This document shows, in pieces, positions 1-9,500 of a stretch of DNA of 64,000 nucleotides. A program made the position numbers and the translations under genes. The stretch spans positions 10,663,575-10,727,574 of the forward strand of contig OX359250.1 of the NCBI GenBank assembly GCA_947179485.1, given 5' to 3'. This stretch comes from Allacma fusca (Eukaryota > Arthropoda > Collembola > Symphypleona > Sminthuridae). The notes under the pieces are model-generated. The model did not search any database. It was not told the origin of the DNA and saw only the letters and a list, made by a program, of their open reading frames with translations. How positions within the stretch are numbered: the stretch's first letter is position 1; each line of letters opens with the position of its first letter.

Positions 1-5
1 CAAAA

Positions 6-431
6 TGTTACAAATAACACTTGAATTTTGGTAACTGCTGGGACTTACTATAAAGCTACCCTACACAGATATGGACTGGTGATACCGGACAAATTAGGAA
101 CTCGTTTAAGTTTTTTCTTTTGATTTATTTTATTGTGCGCAAAACAAGTGCAGTAGATGCAGAATTACCAGTGACACACAACTCGAATTAATTCATTCCA
201 GGGGCTTTTTTCACACACACTTTATTATTATATACTAACAGAGAGTAACTCTAGAGTGCCGACCTAACAGTAACGCACCAGCCATTCATTCATACCAAGA
301 ACAATAGAATGATCAACTATGACATTCCTGAGCCGAGTCATTTCTGGAGTAGTGGAGTAACTTTTCTCGACTACTCTCCCCATGTATAATATTACATACA
401 CTTACAACTTTGAAACATACAATTTCCAACA
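6..431 (-). repeat. BEL/Pao left LTR (3' LTR of the element)
   Basis: This LTR runs from TGTTACAAATAAC to ATTTCCAACA and repeats almost exactly at 5050-5500. It lacks about 25 bp found in the right LTR after CTACCCTAC, and has a few small differences such as gagtaac versus aaagagtaac. Only five bases precede it in the window. Confidence 0.9.
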
Positions 432-446
432 TTTCTCCCACCTGAG
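432..446 (-). other. Polypurine tract
   Basis: Read on the minus strand, the bases directly next to the left LTR are AGGTGGGAGAAA, a purine run. It is in the position where an LTR element primes plus-strand synthesis. Confidence 0.6.
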
Positions 447-710
447 TTACTAAATAACATACAGTAACTCAAACAAATAAATGTACGTTAACTAAATGTC
501 ACAGGCACTAAATAAAGACACATGAGTAGATATATACTTTATAGGTGCCTTTACTACTCTTCCGCTTCTGGTACGGTAAGGTTTCGCTTGATCCAATTCT
601 GACTCTTTGATCTGCTCACAGTCAGCTGTAGGTTTGACCACTGGTTCCGGAACTTCAACCAATTCTCCGACTGCAGGGTCAGCCCTCGTAACTTCCAGCG
701 GGTAAATACG

Positions 711-1485
711 CTAAACCGGACGTAGCAACTCCCCAACGGCTGTCTTGACTCTTACCACTCTCACTTCCCCATCTCTTCCTGGCAATAGGTCCACCACTTT
801 CGCTAAAGGCCAGTCCAGCCTCTTTGTATGGTCACTGCCCACGAGCACCACGTCGCCAACACCAATTTTTGGTATTCTTTTTTTGATTGAGCACGTTCTA
901 TCAGCAACCCCAAGTACTCCACGCGAAATCTTTTCCAAAAGTTGACTCATTGAACATCCTCTTGAAGGCAGGTCCGCTGGGTTTTTCACTCCTGGAACGT
1001 GCTTCCATTGTCCGACATCTGAGTGTGAGCGAATCTCCTTTACTCGGTTGGCAACAAATGTACCCCAGGCATCATCTCGTCTTATCCAACTCAATGCAGT
1101 GGAGGAATCACTCCAGTAGGTAGTTGGAACTGCCTCTAATTCTAGGCTCTTTTTGACCGTCTGTTAGTCGCACTCCAATAAGACAGGCTAAAAGCTCGAG
1201 TCTTCTTATGGTTATGGACTTGATCGGGGCAACACGAGATTTAGCTGAAACTAACTGTACACTTACTCCTTCTTTCATTTCAGCGCGTATGTATACACAC
1301 GCAGCGTAAGCGGACTTGCTTGCATCGGAGAATGTATGTATGCTCCAGCCATCCCTTCCTGATAACCCCCCAGAAACCATCTCGGAATCTTTACTTGTGA
1401 GAGCAGGACCACATCCGCAGCCTAGCTGAGGACTTAGACGAAATTTCACTAGGGAGTTCTGTATCCCATCCAACCTTGGATTCAC
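711..1485 (-). pseudogene. BEL pol remnant: RNase H joined to integrase C-terminal domain
   Basis: Two minus-strand frames. The first, 1485-1108, is RNase H-like (TFSDASKSAYAACVYI, then RLELLACLIGVRL). The second, 1094-711, carries the end of the RNase H/connector region (VPGVKNPADLPSRGCS) and then passes straight into the C-terminal domain that follows the integrase core in BEL elements (GVGDVVLVGSDHTKRLDWPL, then KVVDLLPGRDGEVRVVRV). The HHCC zinc-binding and DDE catalytic regions that normally lie between, roughly 1 kb or more, are absent. The copy therefore cannot encode a functional integrase. The join looks like a clean internal deletion. Confidence 0.8.
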
Positions 1486-2320
1486 ATGTAAGCTGGAGTA
1501 ACTTCTTAGGTTCCAGAGTAACTGGACACGTGAATCCCAGAGGGTTAAAAATTTTATGCGTCACAGCTAAAATTTTTCTTTTGGTGACAGGACCATCCCG
1601 AACTTCCGGAATAGCTTCACACCTCAGCGTATCAACTTTCTTGTCCCAAACTAGACCTAGTAGTGGCACCTCCGTGCAGTCATTTTTAATTTCTTGGCCG
1701 GGTACAACTGAGTGCTCCCACCCTCTTAGGTCAAACTTTCCCATAGCCATCAGATCCTGAGCTTCTTGCATAAAACTCACGAGGTCCTCCTCCGAACCGA
1801 CACTAGTTGCGACGTTGTCGACATAAAATGCTTTCCTCAAGAGTTCAGCTACAGGTCTGAACCTCTCTGGTGAATGGTTCAAATGGTACTCGATTACTGC
1901 ACTCAAAAGGAAGGGGCTACTCGAAACGCCAAAAACAACTCGACAGCGTCTCAGTTCGACAACTTGCTCCATATTAGGCTCCTCCCACCATAGGAATCGC
2001 AGAAAATCTCGTTCATTGCTCGCTAAGCTCAACTGAAGAAAAGCTTTGGCGATGTCTGAGACTACCCCAATCCTCTTTTCTCGAAATCTAAGCAGTATTG
2101 TTGGAATTGTCTCGATCAGGTTTGGTCCCTTCTCTAGACAGTCGTTTAGGCTGGGCGAGTTTTTCTCATGGGCAGACGCATCAAAAACTGTACGAATTTT
2201 AGTGGTGGAGCTACTCTCTTTCACTACTGCTCGATGGGGCAAGTAGTGACCAAAACTCTTTAGTTCGCCATCTGGAATACGCTCGATGATTCCCATTTCC
2301 AACCAGTCTTCAATTACTTG
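1391..2320 (-). pseudogene. BEL/Pao reverse transcriptase
   Basis: The 303-residue open frame holds the palm motifs of a BEL/Pao RT: an N-terminal block (FDASAHEKNSPSLNDCLEKG), the first catalytic aspartate block (VSDIAKAFLQLSL) and the FYVDNVATSVG block. YVDN in place of YVDD occurs in some BEL lineages as I recall, so it is not by itself a defect. The start of the domain (AYHQVIEDWLEMGIIE) lies in this frame but has no ATG. It should be continuous with the protease frame that ends at 2332, and a one-base change in the G-run near 2340 would explain the break. Confidence 0.85.
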
Positions 2321-2331
2321 ATGATATGCTC

Positions 2332-3546
2332 TCAGGTTGCCCCCGCTCTCAATTTGCTAGTGGCAACGACTAACCTTCGTTCAGCCACAGCTCTGTTGGA
2401 CGACAACGCAGGATGCCCCGCTAACCAAGGTAACTTCACCTCGTACCGGCCTTCTTTGTTGACAGTGACTGTGCTCCGGAAATGATCCATCGCTGCTTTC
2501 TCCAAGTCCAAACGAGACGTGGTTTCACTGGGATCTGTTATCCCGAGAGTCTCCAATTTCCACAAATTTGAAAGGCATGTATCCGAATTAAGTAAGTTGG
2601 AAATAATTAACGCTTTTGATTCGTTTCCTCCGATTCTCGGTACTTCTCCCATCAGGGTCCAGCCCAATTTAGTCTCCACAGGCAACAAGCCCCCTTTCAA
2701 ATGCATCATTCGACCTGTCAATAACCTCCCCACCATATCAGCTCCAAGCAAAATTTCCACATCTGGAGCTCCGTCTCCAACATCTGTAAGCCAAATCTTA
2801 CGTTGCTTCAACTCTCCCAACCATGGACCACGGGGCACTCTGGGAATGCTACTACAAATCGTCGCTTGATCCAGCATAGTGACATTGCAACTGAAGGAAT
2901 CATCCAAACTCGTGAGGGAAACTTTATAGCGCTTATGTATAATGGGATCAGTCTTTACCCCGCCAAACAGGGCGTGGACTATAGGCTCGGAGCCAATTGG
3001 TCTCAAACACAATTCCTCAACAACATGCTTAAGTGTGTAGGACCGTTGGGAGCCGTCGTCAATTACAAATCTCACTCGTTTCATTTTCCCAGCGACATCA
3101 ATTTTTACAATAAGAGTTTTCAGCAAAACCTCCGGGGAATTTGAGACGTTAGCTAATGATGCCTTCTCTTCCGAATTACATTCTTTCTTGACGGGTTCCT
3201 CCTTTTTCTGAGGTAAATCGGGATACATCACAGTGAAATGTTTTTGGGAACATACAATGCACTTCACTGCTTGCTTGCAATTCTTCCCAAAATGACCGCT
3301 CTTCAGGCAAACGAAACAACGTTTCCGTTTTTGCAAACTGGCTTTCTTCTCTTCCATTGTCATCTTCTGCGCCTGGAAATATTTTTGGCTTGCGTGTCTT
3401 CTGTCACAAAAAATGCAATTTTGAACTTTCCCGGTGGGCTGACTTTCTCCAGCAAATAGACCTGCCGCCGTGGGAACTTCTTCAATAGTCACCTTCTTCT
3501 CGTGCTTTTCCACCTTTGACTTCTGCCCAAACCCATCGCGTGCCAA
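2332..3546 (-). pseudogene. BEL Gag zinc knuckles plus aspartic protease
   Basis: This is a 404-residue frame. Residues about 45-100 hold cysteine/histidine clusters typical of BEL (CFVCLKSGHFGKNC and neighbouring CxxC pairs). Residues about 150-290 form a retropepsin-like domain of the DUF1758 type, with a start block VRFVIDDGSQRSY and a later block VEILLGADMVGRLL. The C-terminal part leads toward RT (LPWLAGHPALSSNRAVAERR). The frame is lost at 2332, just before RT. Confidence 0.85.
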
Positions 3547-3703
3547 ACGTATGCGTTCTTCGCCTTCTACTTCCGACCGTAAAACTGCTACAGCTCGTTC
3601 AGGCGGTTTTTCAATGGGTCTTTGCTGTCAGCGGTGCTTGAGGCTGATCCTCTTTGCCAAGCTCGAAGAACTTCCTCGGGAAGACATGACTCTATAGACT
3701 ATA

Positions 3704-5009
3704 CTATACTAACGGGTAGAGCATGGCTACACATTTGTCACTCGTTACCCCAAGTGTGTGAAGTGCTCTGATATGTGACTCCAATTGGTCATATATCTTT
3801 GTGATATTGGCCTTCTCCTTTGGATTCGAAGCATTATGAAGCACAAGTCGCAATAATTCGCGCACATAAACTTCTACTAGCAGATCCTCTCTACCAAACC
3901 GTTGTTGGAGACTTTCGATTACCTTTGGGTAGTTATCAGCAGTGGGAGGATAACTTTGTAGGAGCTCTCTAGCTCTCGAACCGGGATTGATAGATTGTAG
4001 AAGGTACTGGAATTTGTCCTCCGCCTCGATTCTTTCATCTTCATGAATTTTTCGAAATAACCCCCAAAAACACAACCAGTCTCTGAGATCCCTTCCAAAT
4101 TTAGGCAGTTCTAATTTTGGGAGACGAAACTTTTTCTTAGATGAGGTCAATACGCTAGCTGCCTCATCATAAACGGAAGCTCCTGGATTTCGAAACAATG
4201 AATTGATCTGGACTCTGTATGTAATTAACTTTTCGGCTTGAGATAAAAGGGGAACCAGGAACAGGTAGGAACAAGGAACAAGATGGCTAAAAGCAGGAAC
4301 AGAGGAACAGGAATAGAGGAACGGGAACGGGAAAAGTAGCCGTAATGGCAATAGTAGCCAGAACGGGAGTAGAGCAACGGGAACAGAGAAATTACGGTAG
4401 TGTCAATATTAACTGCATATGTTGGTGCAGATTCTTCAGCAAAGTGTATCGTCGGGGTAGTTACAAACCATTGTAAAAAATGTAGAAAAATGGTTTAATT
4501 TATTTGCATTCATTGACACTGAATAAATATCCTTATACTATAGTTTGAAGAGATGACAGTGGAAGTGGGGTATTTTCTTAATTTTTTACACTGGTTTCTA
4601 ACTTGGGAAACCTCTTACAATTAGATGCGGGTTCCTACATTCCCGTTCCGGCTACTATTGCCATTAAGGCTACTGTTCCCGTTCCTTTATTCCTGTTCCT
4701 GCTTTTAGCCATCTTGTTCCTTGTTGCTACCTGTTCCTGGTTACCCCTTTTAGCCTCACCCAACTTTTCCTTATAGATGTCGATATCTTCGCATTCTTTA
4801 GCGTAATATTCATCAGAGCCATCTTCTTGCAACAAGGCCTCCTTGATGTTATGGTCCGCAGTCTCCAGTTCTTTCTCTTCCAAAATGGCCGACAGAACTT
4901 CGATTCTTTCTCGATCCAACTTTGGTTTGGCTAGTTCAGCCTCAAGAAAATTTCCGTTACGAGTAATAGCAGCTCTGATGGGCCCACGGAGTTTCCTCAA
5001 ACTGTCCAT
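3704..5009 (-). pseudogene. BEL Gag, split by a fold-back insertion
   Basis: The N-terminal part starts at an ATG at 5009 (MDSLRKLRGPIRAAI), about 20 bases after the primer binding site, and runs to about 4755. The second part, from about 4240 to 3704, is a DUF1759-type Gag (LPKLELPKFGRDLRDWLCFW, then DKFQYLLQSINPG). About 510 bases with inverted-repeat ends lie between them. The conserved Gag block SCLPEEVLRAWQ can be read on further near 3680, after stop codons. Confidence 0.8.
4244..4752. mobile_element. Fold-back (inverted-repeat) element inside BEL gag
   Basis: The arms at about 4244-4379 and 4629-4752 are reverse complements of each other over about 120 bases. They start TAAAAGGGG(T)AACCAGGAACAGG and are built from short repeats of GGAACAGG/GGAACGGG type. 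The spacer of about 250 bases is AT-rich with no coding potential. Gag coding sequence continues on both sides, so this is an insertion into the retroelement. No clear target duplication was found. The terminal-array design resembles the other MITEs in the window. Confidence 0.75.
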
Positions 5010-5027
5010 TTTGAATCACCCCAACAG

Positions 5028-5045
5028 TCCTGTCACGGTCGCCAC
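5028..5045 (-). other. Primer binding site, tRNA-Arg-like
   Basis: On the minus strand, four bases after the 5' LTR, the sequence reads TGGCGACCGTGACAGGAC. This begins with TGG, as expected for pairing to a tRNA CCA end, and is close to the complement of an arginine tRNA 3' end (GTCCTGTCgCGGTCGCCA, from memory, one mismatch). The tRNA identity is inferred. Confidence 0.6.
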
Positions 5046-5049
5046 AAAA

Positions 5050-5500
5050 TGTTACAAATAACACTTGAATTTTGGTAACTGCTGGGACTTACTATAAAGC
5101 TACCCTACGGTAGCTTTGTATTTGTAACATAAAAGATATGGACTGGTGATGCCGGACAAATTAGGAACTCGTTTAAGTTTTTTCTTTTGATTTATTTTAT
5201 TGTGCGCAAAACAAGTGCAGTAGATGCAGAATTACCAGTGACACACAACTCGAATTAATTCATTCCAGGGGTTTTTTTCACACACACTTTATTATTATAT
5301 ACTAACAGAAAGAGTAACTCTAGAGTGCCGACCTAACAGTAACGCACCAGCCATTCATTCATACCAAGAACAATAGAATGATCAACTATGACATTCCTGA
5401 GCCGAGTCATTTCTGGAGTAGTGGTCTAACTTTTCTCGACTACTCTCCCCATGTATAATATTACATACACTTACAACTTTGAAACATACAATTTCCAACA
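5050..5500 (-). repeat. BEL/Pao right LTR (5' LTR of the element)
   Basis: This is a 451-bp repeat of 6-431 with the same ends. It carries about 25 extra bases (GGTAGCTTTGTATTTGTAAC...) after CTACCCTAC, which contain a small inverted repeat of the preceding GCTACC. Confidence 0.9.
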
Positions 5501-6591
5501 CAACTAGTGTTACCAGACGTACCATGCAGAAAATGTAGCAAAAGACAATTTACAGTTTCTGTGTAGTTCTTGATTCACCTGCAATGTGATCCACATCCCG
5601 ACTACCCGGTGTGGTAATTTTAACATTTGTCCTTTTTTCAAATTCATTTTTTTCCTTTTCCTAGTAGCAGTATTCTCCATGGTTAGTTCTTATCTACTAA
5701 AAACTTCGTTAGAAATAAAACTGAATTCGTAAGCCGATCACACATCGTTTTTTTGTGAGCAAAAGCGTGTATATTGAGCAAAATAAAGGGTCAAAAACTT
5801 CCTATTGAAATTTGCCATGTTTTCAGTAACGTACATAAATGATGCTCTTGGATCAGGGTATCCACAACCAAGTCAAGTTGTTAATATTTCCCCCATTTAT
5901 TTGCACGCACAGTTACTCCAAGCAAAGCCAACAATATATATATAATAACATATAATAATGTACATGCATATATTTATTTGATAGCGTTACGTTACAATAT
6001 CGTTTTCTGTTTACACACGCTTAAGCATTATAGTTATTCTGATAAATGTTTAGTACACCATAATTCCGTTACCGTTACGTTATTGCCTGCTCCAAATATA
6101 GGCCGTTACGTTAAAAAACGGCGTTATTCCGTTATTGTCGGGTAAAAGTAACGTAACGGGGGCATCACTGGATATAAACGAAATGTTTTTTTTTTAAGGG
6201 GGTGGGGGAAAATGCATATCTACGCTTTGCGTTTTTTACGAAAGCGAATTTTTTCAAAAGTTGAAAATTCAAATTTTTGCGAATGAGTAAAAAAGCATCT
6301 TCGTAATAAACGAAATGTTGTAAAAAGAGTAAATTATTGAATATCAGGTTATGTCTTAAATAGATAAGAGACGGGGCAAATCGCATAATTAAACCCCGTT
6401 TATGTAATAATTCTGTGTAATTATTGCAAAAAATAAAACTTGTAGGGTATTTGTACATAAAATATTATTGTCGCATTCAAATTATTATTAAAATTAAAAT
6501 TCATTGCTGCCAGATTGTCCATCCGCTCCGGCGGACGACTTGTTTGCTAGTGGGATGTAGTTAATATTAATTTTTGTTTTTATTACACAAG
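5501..6591. other. Non-coding stretch upstream of the first visible AHI1 exon; remnant of a CGTTAC-array MITE
   Basis: I see no convincing exon here. From about 5985 to 6170 the motif CGTTAC/GTAACG recurs in both orientations. The stretch ends abruptly with CCGTTACG...GGGGGCATCACTG at 6170, which read inward starts CAGTGATGCCCCC, a hAT-like terminus. A matching left end was not found, so this is probably a truncated non-autonomous hAT element. 6171-6591 is AT-rich, probably an AHI1 intron, ending in an acceptor (TTATTACACAAG) at 6591. Confidence 0.5.
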
Positions 6592-9500
6592 GCCCTGCAC
6601 CTAAACCAAAACCAAGATCAAAGGTGTCATCTCCGGTAATAAAACCCCGACGTCCGAGGAGGTCAAAATTACTAAATGAGAATTATGTGGACGACGTCGT
6701 ATCACTAAGTTCTATTTCTTCAACAAGCAGTGGCATTGCAAATCCAGCGTACACACATGAGGACCCAGTGCTCGGCACGGGTACGAAAAATCGGTACCCG
6801 TACCCGTATCCGTACCCGAATTGCGGGTATTTCAATAACTGGTATCTATACCCGTACCCATACCCGAGTATCCGGGTACAAATTTTTCGTACCCGTACCC
6901 GCAATGTAATCTCAATCCATGTACCTGTACCCGTATTGTACCCGTACCCGAAAAATACTCGAAAATTGTACCCATACTCGGGTATCTCAGTGTCGTACCC
7001 GTACTCGTACCCGGTTACTTTATCCAGATTTGTTTTAATGTAATACATAGTACGTTATATGTAATAATGTATGACACCTGAGTGGGTAATTTTGACTAGC
7101 TAGAGAGGTATTTGACATTGTAAATTTTTATTGAAGAGTAGAAAACTACAAGCGTTTTTGATTAGAAGTAAAATTATCCCCATTTGATTGTTTATGGGCT
7201 GATGGGCGAAGTATTTTATAGCACCCAGTCCATATGTACATGCATTTTTGGCTTGGGACTTGGCTACTCGATTTTTCACTTTTTGATTTATTCGGCCTTT
7301 TACATTAATTTTCTCATCTCAGTAGTTCTATGTAACTCATTAATATCTTGTTACAAATATCCGCCTTTTCCTAATCAACTACCAATTACAAAAAATATCT
7401 TACCATCCAACTCATCGGAACTCTAATTTTTAAATTGTATTCATTGTGGCTAATGAAGTATCATGTGCATACGTGTCAATCAGACTATTTATGCAATTAG
7501 TGACAAAATACTACATTATGAAGACGTTTTGTATAAAATTTCGTTGAATCCTATTTTCCACTTCTATTTTGATATTATTCCTCGTCTGTTTATTAATTAT
7601 TCTTCCTAAAACATGTTTCCATAAAAATATATATTATAGATATAAATATATATTTTAGCAACACAGTCTGAAATACAGTTACTGCATGTTGTAAGGTTAA
7701 AAGGGTATTAACAATAAGCTATATGTATTCAGAATTACTAAAAATACCGACAGAATTTTCCAACGGAAGTTCCATTATTTTCATAAAATTCATCCAAATG
7801 TCTCAAATCTCAACATATCCAAATACTCGGTTACAATGGTCGCGGGTACGGGTAAATGACACCATTATACCCGTACCCGGTGGGTATATACCCATTTTGA
7901 AATCCTTGTACCCGTACCCATACCCGTATCCGTACCCGAGATTTTGAGCCGACCAAAGTGTACCCGGGTAGTACCCGGAATTGTTCGGGTACACAAAATC
8001 CGTACCCGGGTAGTACCCATACCCGTACCCATACCCGTTTACCCGAGTATTACCCATACCCGTGCCGAGCACTGTGAGGACCAGGACTTTCAGGAAACTG
8101 ATCTGAGATCAAAAAATAATTTGCCACCCATTCCGACTAAAAGACATCCCCAGTACTCCTCAGACTCGGATAATACTGACAACTTGGGAACGAGTAGACA
8201 CGTTTTCCGTGCGGATGTTCACAACTCGCCTGCCTTCATTGAGAAACTGGAGTCGGATGTAAGACTCATATTTTAAAATGTAAAAAATGTTCCGTTTTTT
8301 AGGGAAAAAATCTTTTTGAAATCTACTTTTGCGTTTGACTTTGAGAAGAAATTTTTCAGGACACACTACAGAGCTATCATATTTTTCTAAGCAGAACAAT
8401 GACAACTGGGAAGTTGAAAGTGAAGTGAAAAAACTACCGATGCCGAAACCTCGACGAAGGATCGAAAGTTCCATAGATCCGAGTACGGCTAGCAGCCTGA
8501 GCGATATCAGAGAGGCCCATAGAGTTACATCCGACGATCCAGGGATGTCAACACCGAGGAAAGACTACATGACCATTCCGATGCCGGCGGAGAAAGAAGA
8601 GCCTGAGAAAGACTGGGGGATGTCTGGGAACGACCCTGCTGAAAGTACTAGTTTCACATCCAAGTGGAAAAAAGCGGCTCAGACCCTCATTTCAAAGCCA
8701 TCATTGAAATTAGGGAAGCGTAAGAAGCAGAAGCCAGACACTCGAATCGAAATAGAAAATCTGGATCAAACAGAACCCTCAAATGATAACATTGAAATGC
8801 TATGCTACACTAAAAATCCTGCTAAAGAAGACAGGAGAGAATCCCTCACCGAATTCCGGTCTGACAAAAAAACAAAAGCAATGCTCCAAGCACAGGATGA
8901 TGAGGAGATCGAACGGATGAAAAATATGTACGGCTCCCCTGCTAAAGATCGAACAGAAATCGGGACACCGTCAAAGCGAGAACGACGACGGGCAGAGATT
9001 CAGGACGCACCCGCGAAATGTTTTGGAGTCATGATTCATTCCTGTGATTTGCTCCCAATGGACCCAAATGTAGTTCATCCCGTGGTGAAAATAACTATTT
9101 TAAATGAGAATGGCACCTGCATCACAAAACACAAGGCCCTGAGGTCTCACACGGAGGATATTAGCTCTCCAAAAAATTCACGGAGAAAAAATGAGGCAGA
9201 GAAAGAAAATAAGAAATCCAGAAGTTACAATAAATTAAAAGCAAATGCTTCATCAAAGGGATCCGGTTCTACCACAAAATTCACTCCGGAATCTGTCCTC
9301 CCAATTATGACCCAACCTTGCAAACTCAGCTATTACTTACCCACCTTTGCGCCAAACTGGAATGAACTGGTTGTTTTTGAGGAGCCCTTCAACTACATTG
9401 TTCATCCCGACTCTACTGTCATGCTATTTTTTGAAATCATGGATTTCTTGCCGACGGATGGCCCTCACAATGGAACTACCCTGTTTGGGGATTACCGGGG

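Larger units (their letters stand above)
6..5500 (-). mobile_element. BEL/Pao LTR retrotransposon, defective
   Basis: Two near-identical LTRs (6-431 and 5050-5500) with TGTT...AACA ends bracket a minus-strand gag-pol in BEL/Pao order: gag, zinc knuckles, aspartic protease, reverse transcriptase, RNase H, integrase remnant. A tRNA-type primer binding site lies directly inside the right (5') LTR and a purine-rich tract directly inside the left (3') LTR. The coding region is broken by a frameshift at a G-run near 2340, a switch of frame between RT and RNase H, stops between gag and the zinc knuckles, loss of the integrase core and a fold-back insertion in gag. The flanks (CAAAA left, CAACT right) do not form a clear target duplication. 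The two LTRs differ mainly by about 25 bp present only in the right copy. Confidence 0.93.

Noticed and set aside
1800..1840. YVDN instead of YVDD in the BEL RT as an inactivating mutation
   Set aside because: I recall YVDN as a normal variant in BEL/Pao lineages, so it is not evidence of decay.
5501..6591. Upstream AHI1 coding exon with a start codon
   Set aside because: I checked the ATG contexts here. None opens a frame that reaches a donor of the needed phase.
6683..8072. Tyr/Gly/Pro-rich open frames on both strands (YGYGYGY or YPYPYP patterns)
   Set aside because: They are translations of TACCCG arrays inside the hAT MITE and have no gene structure.
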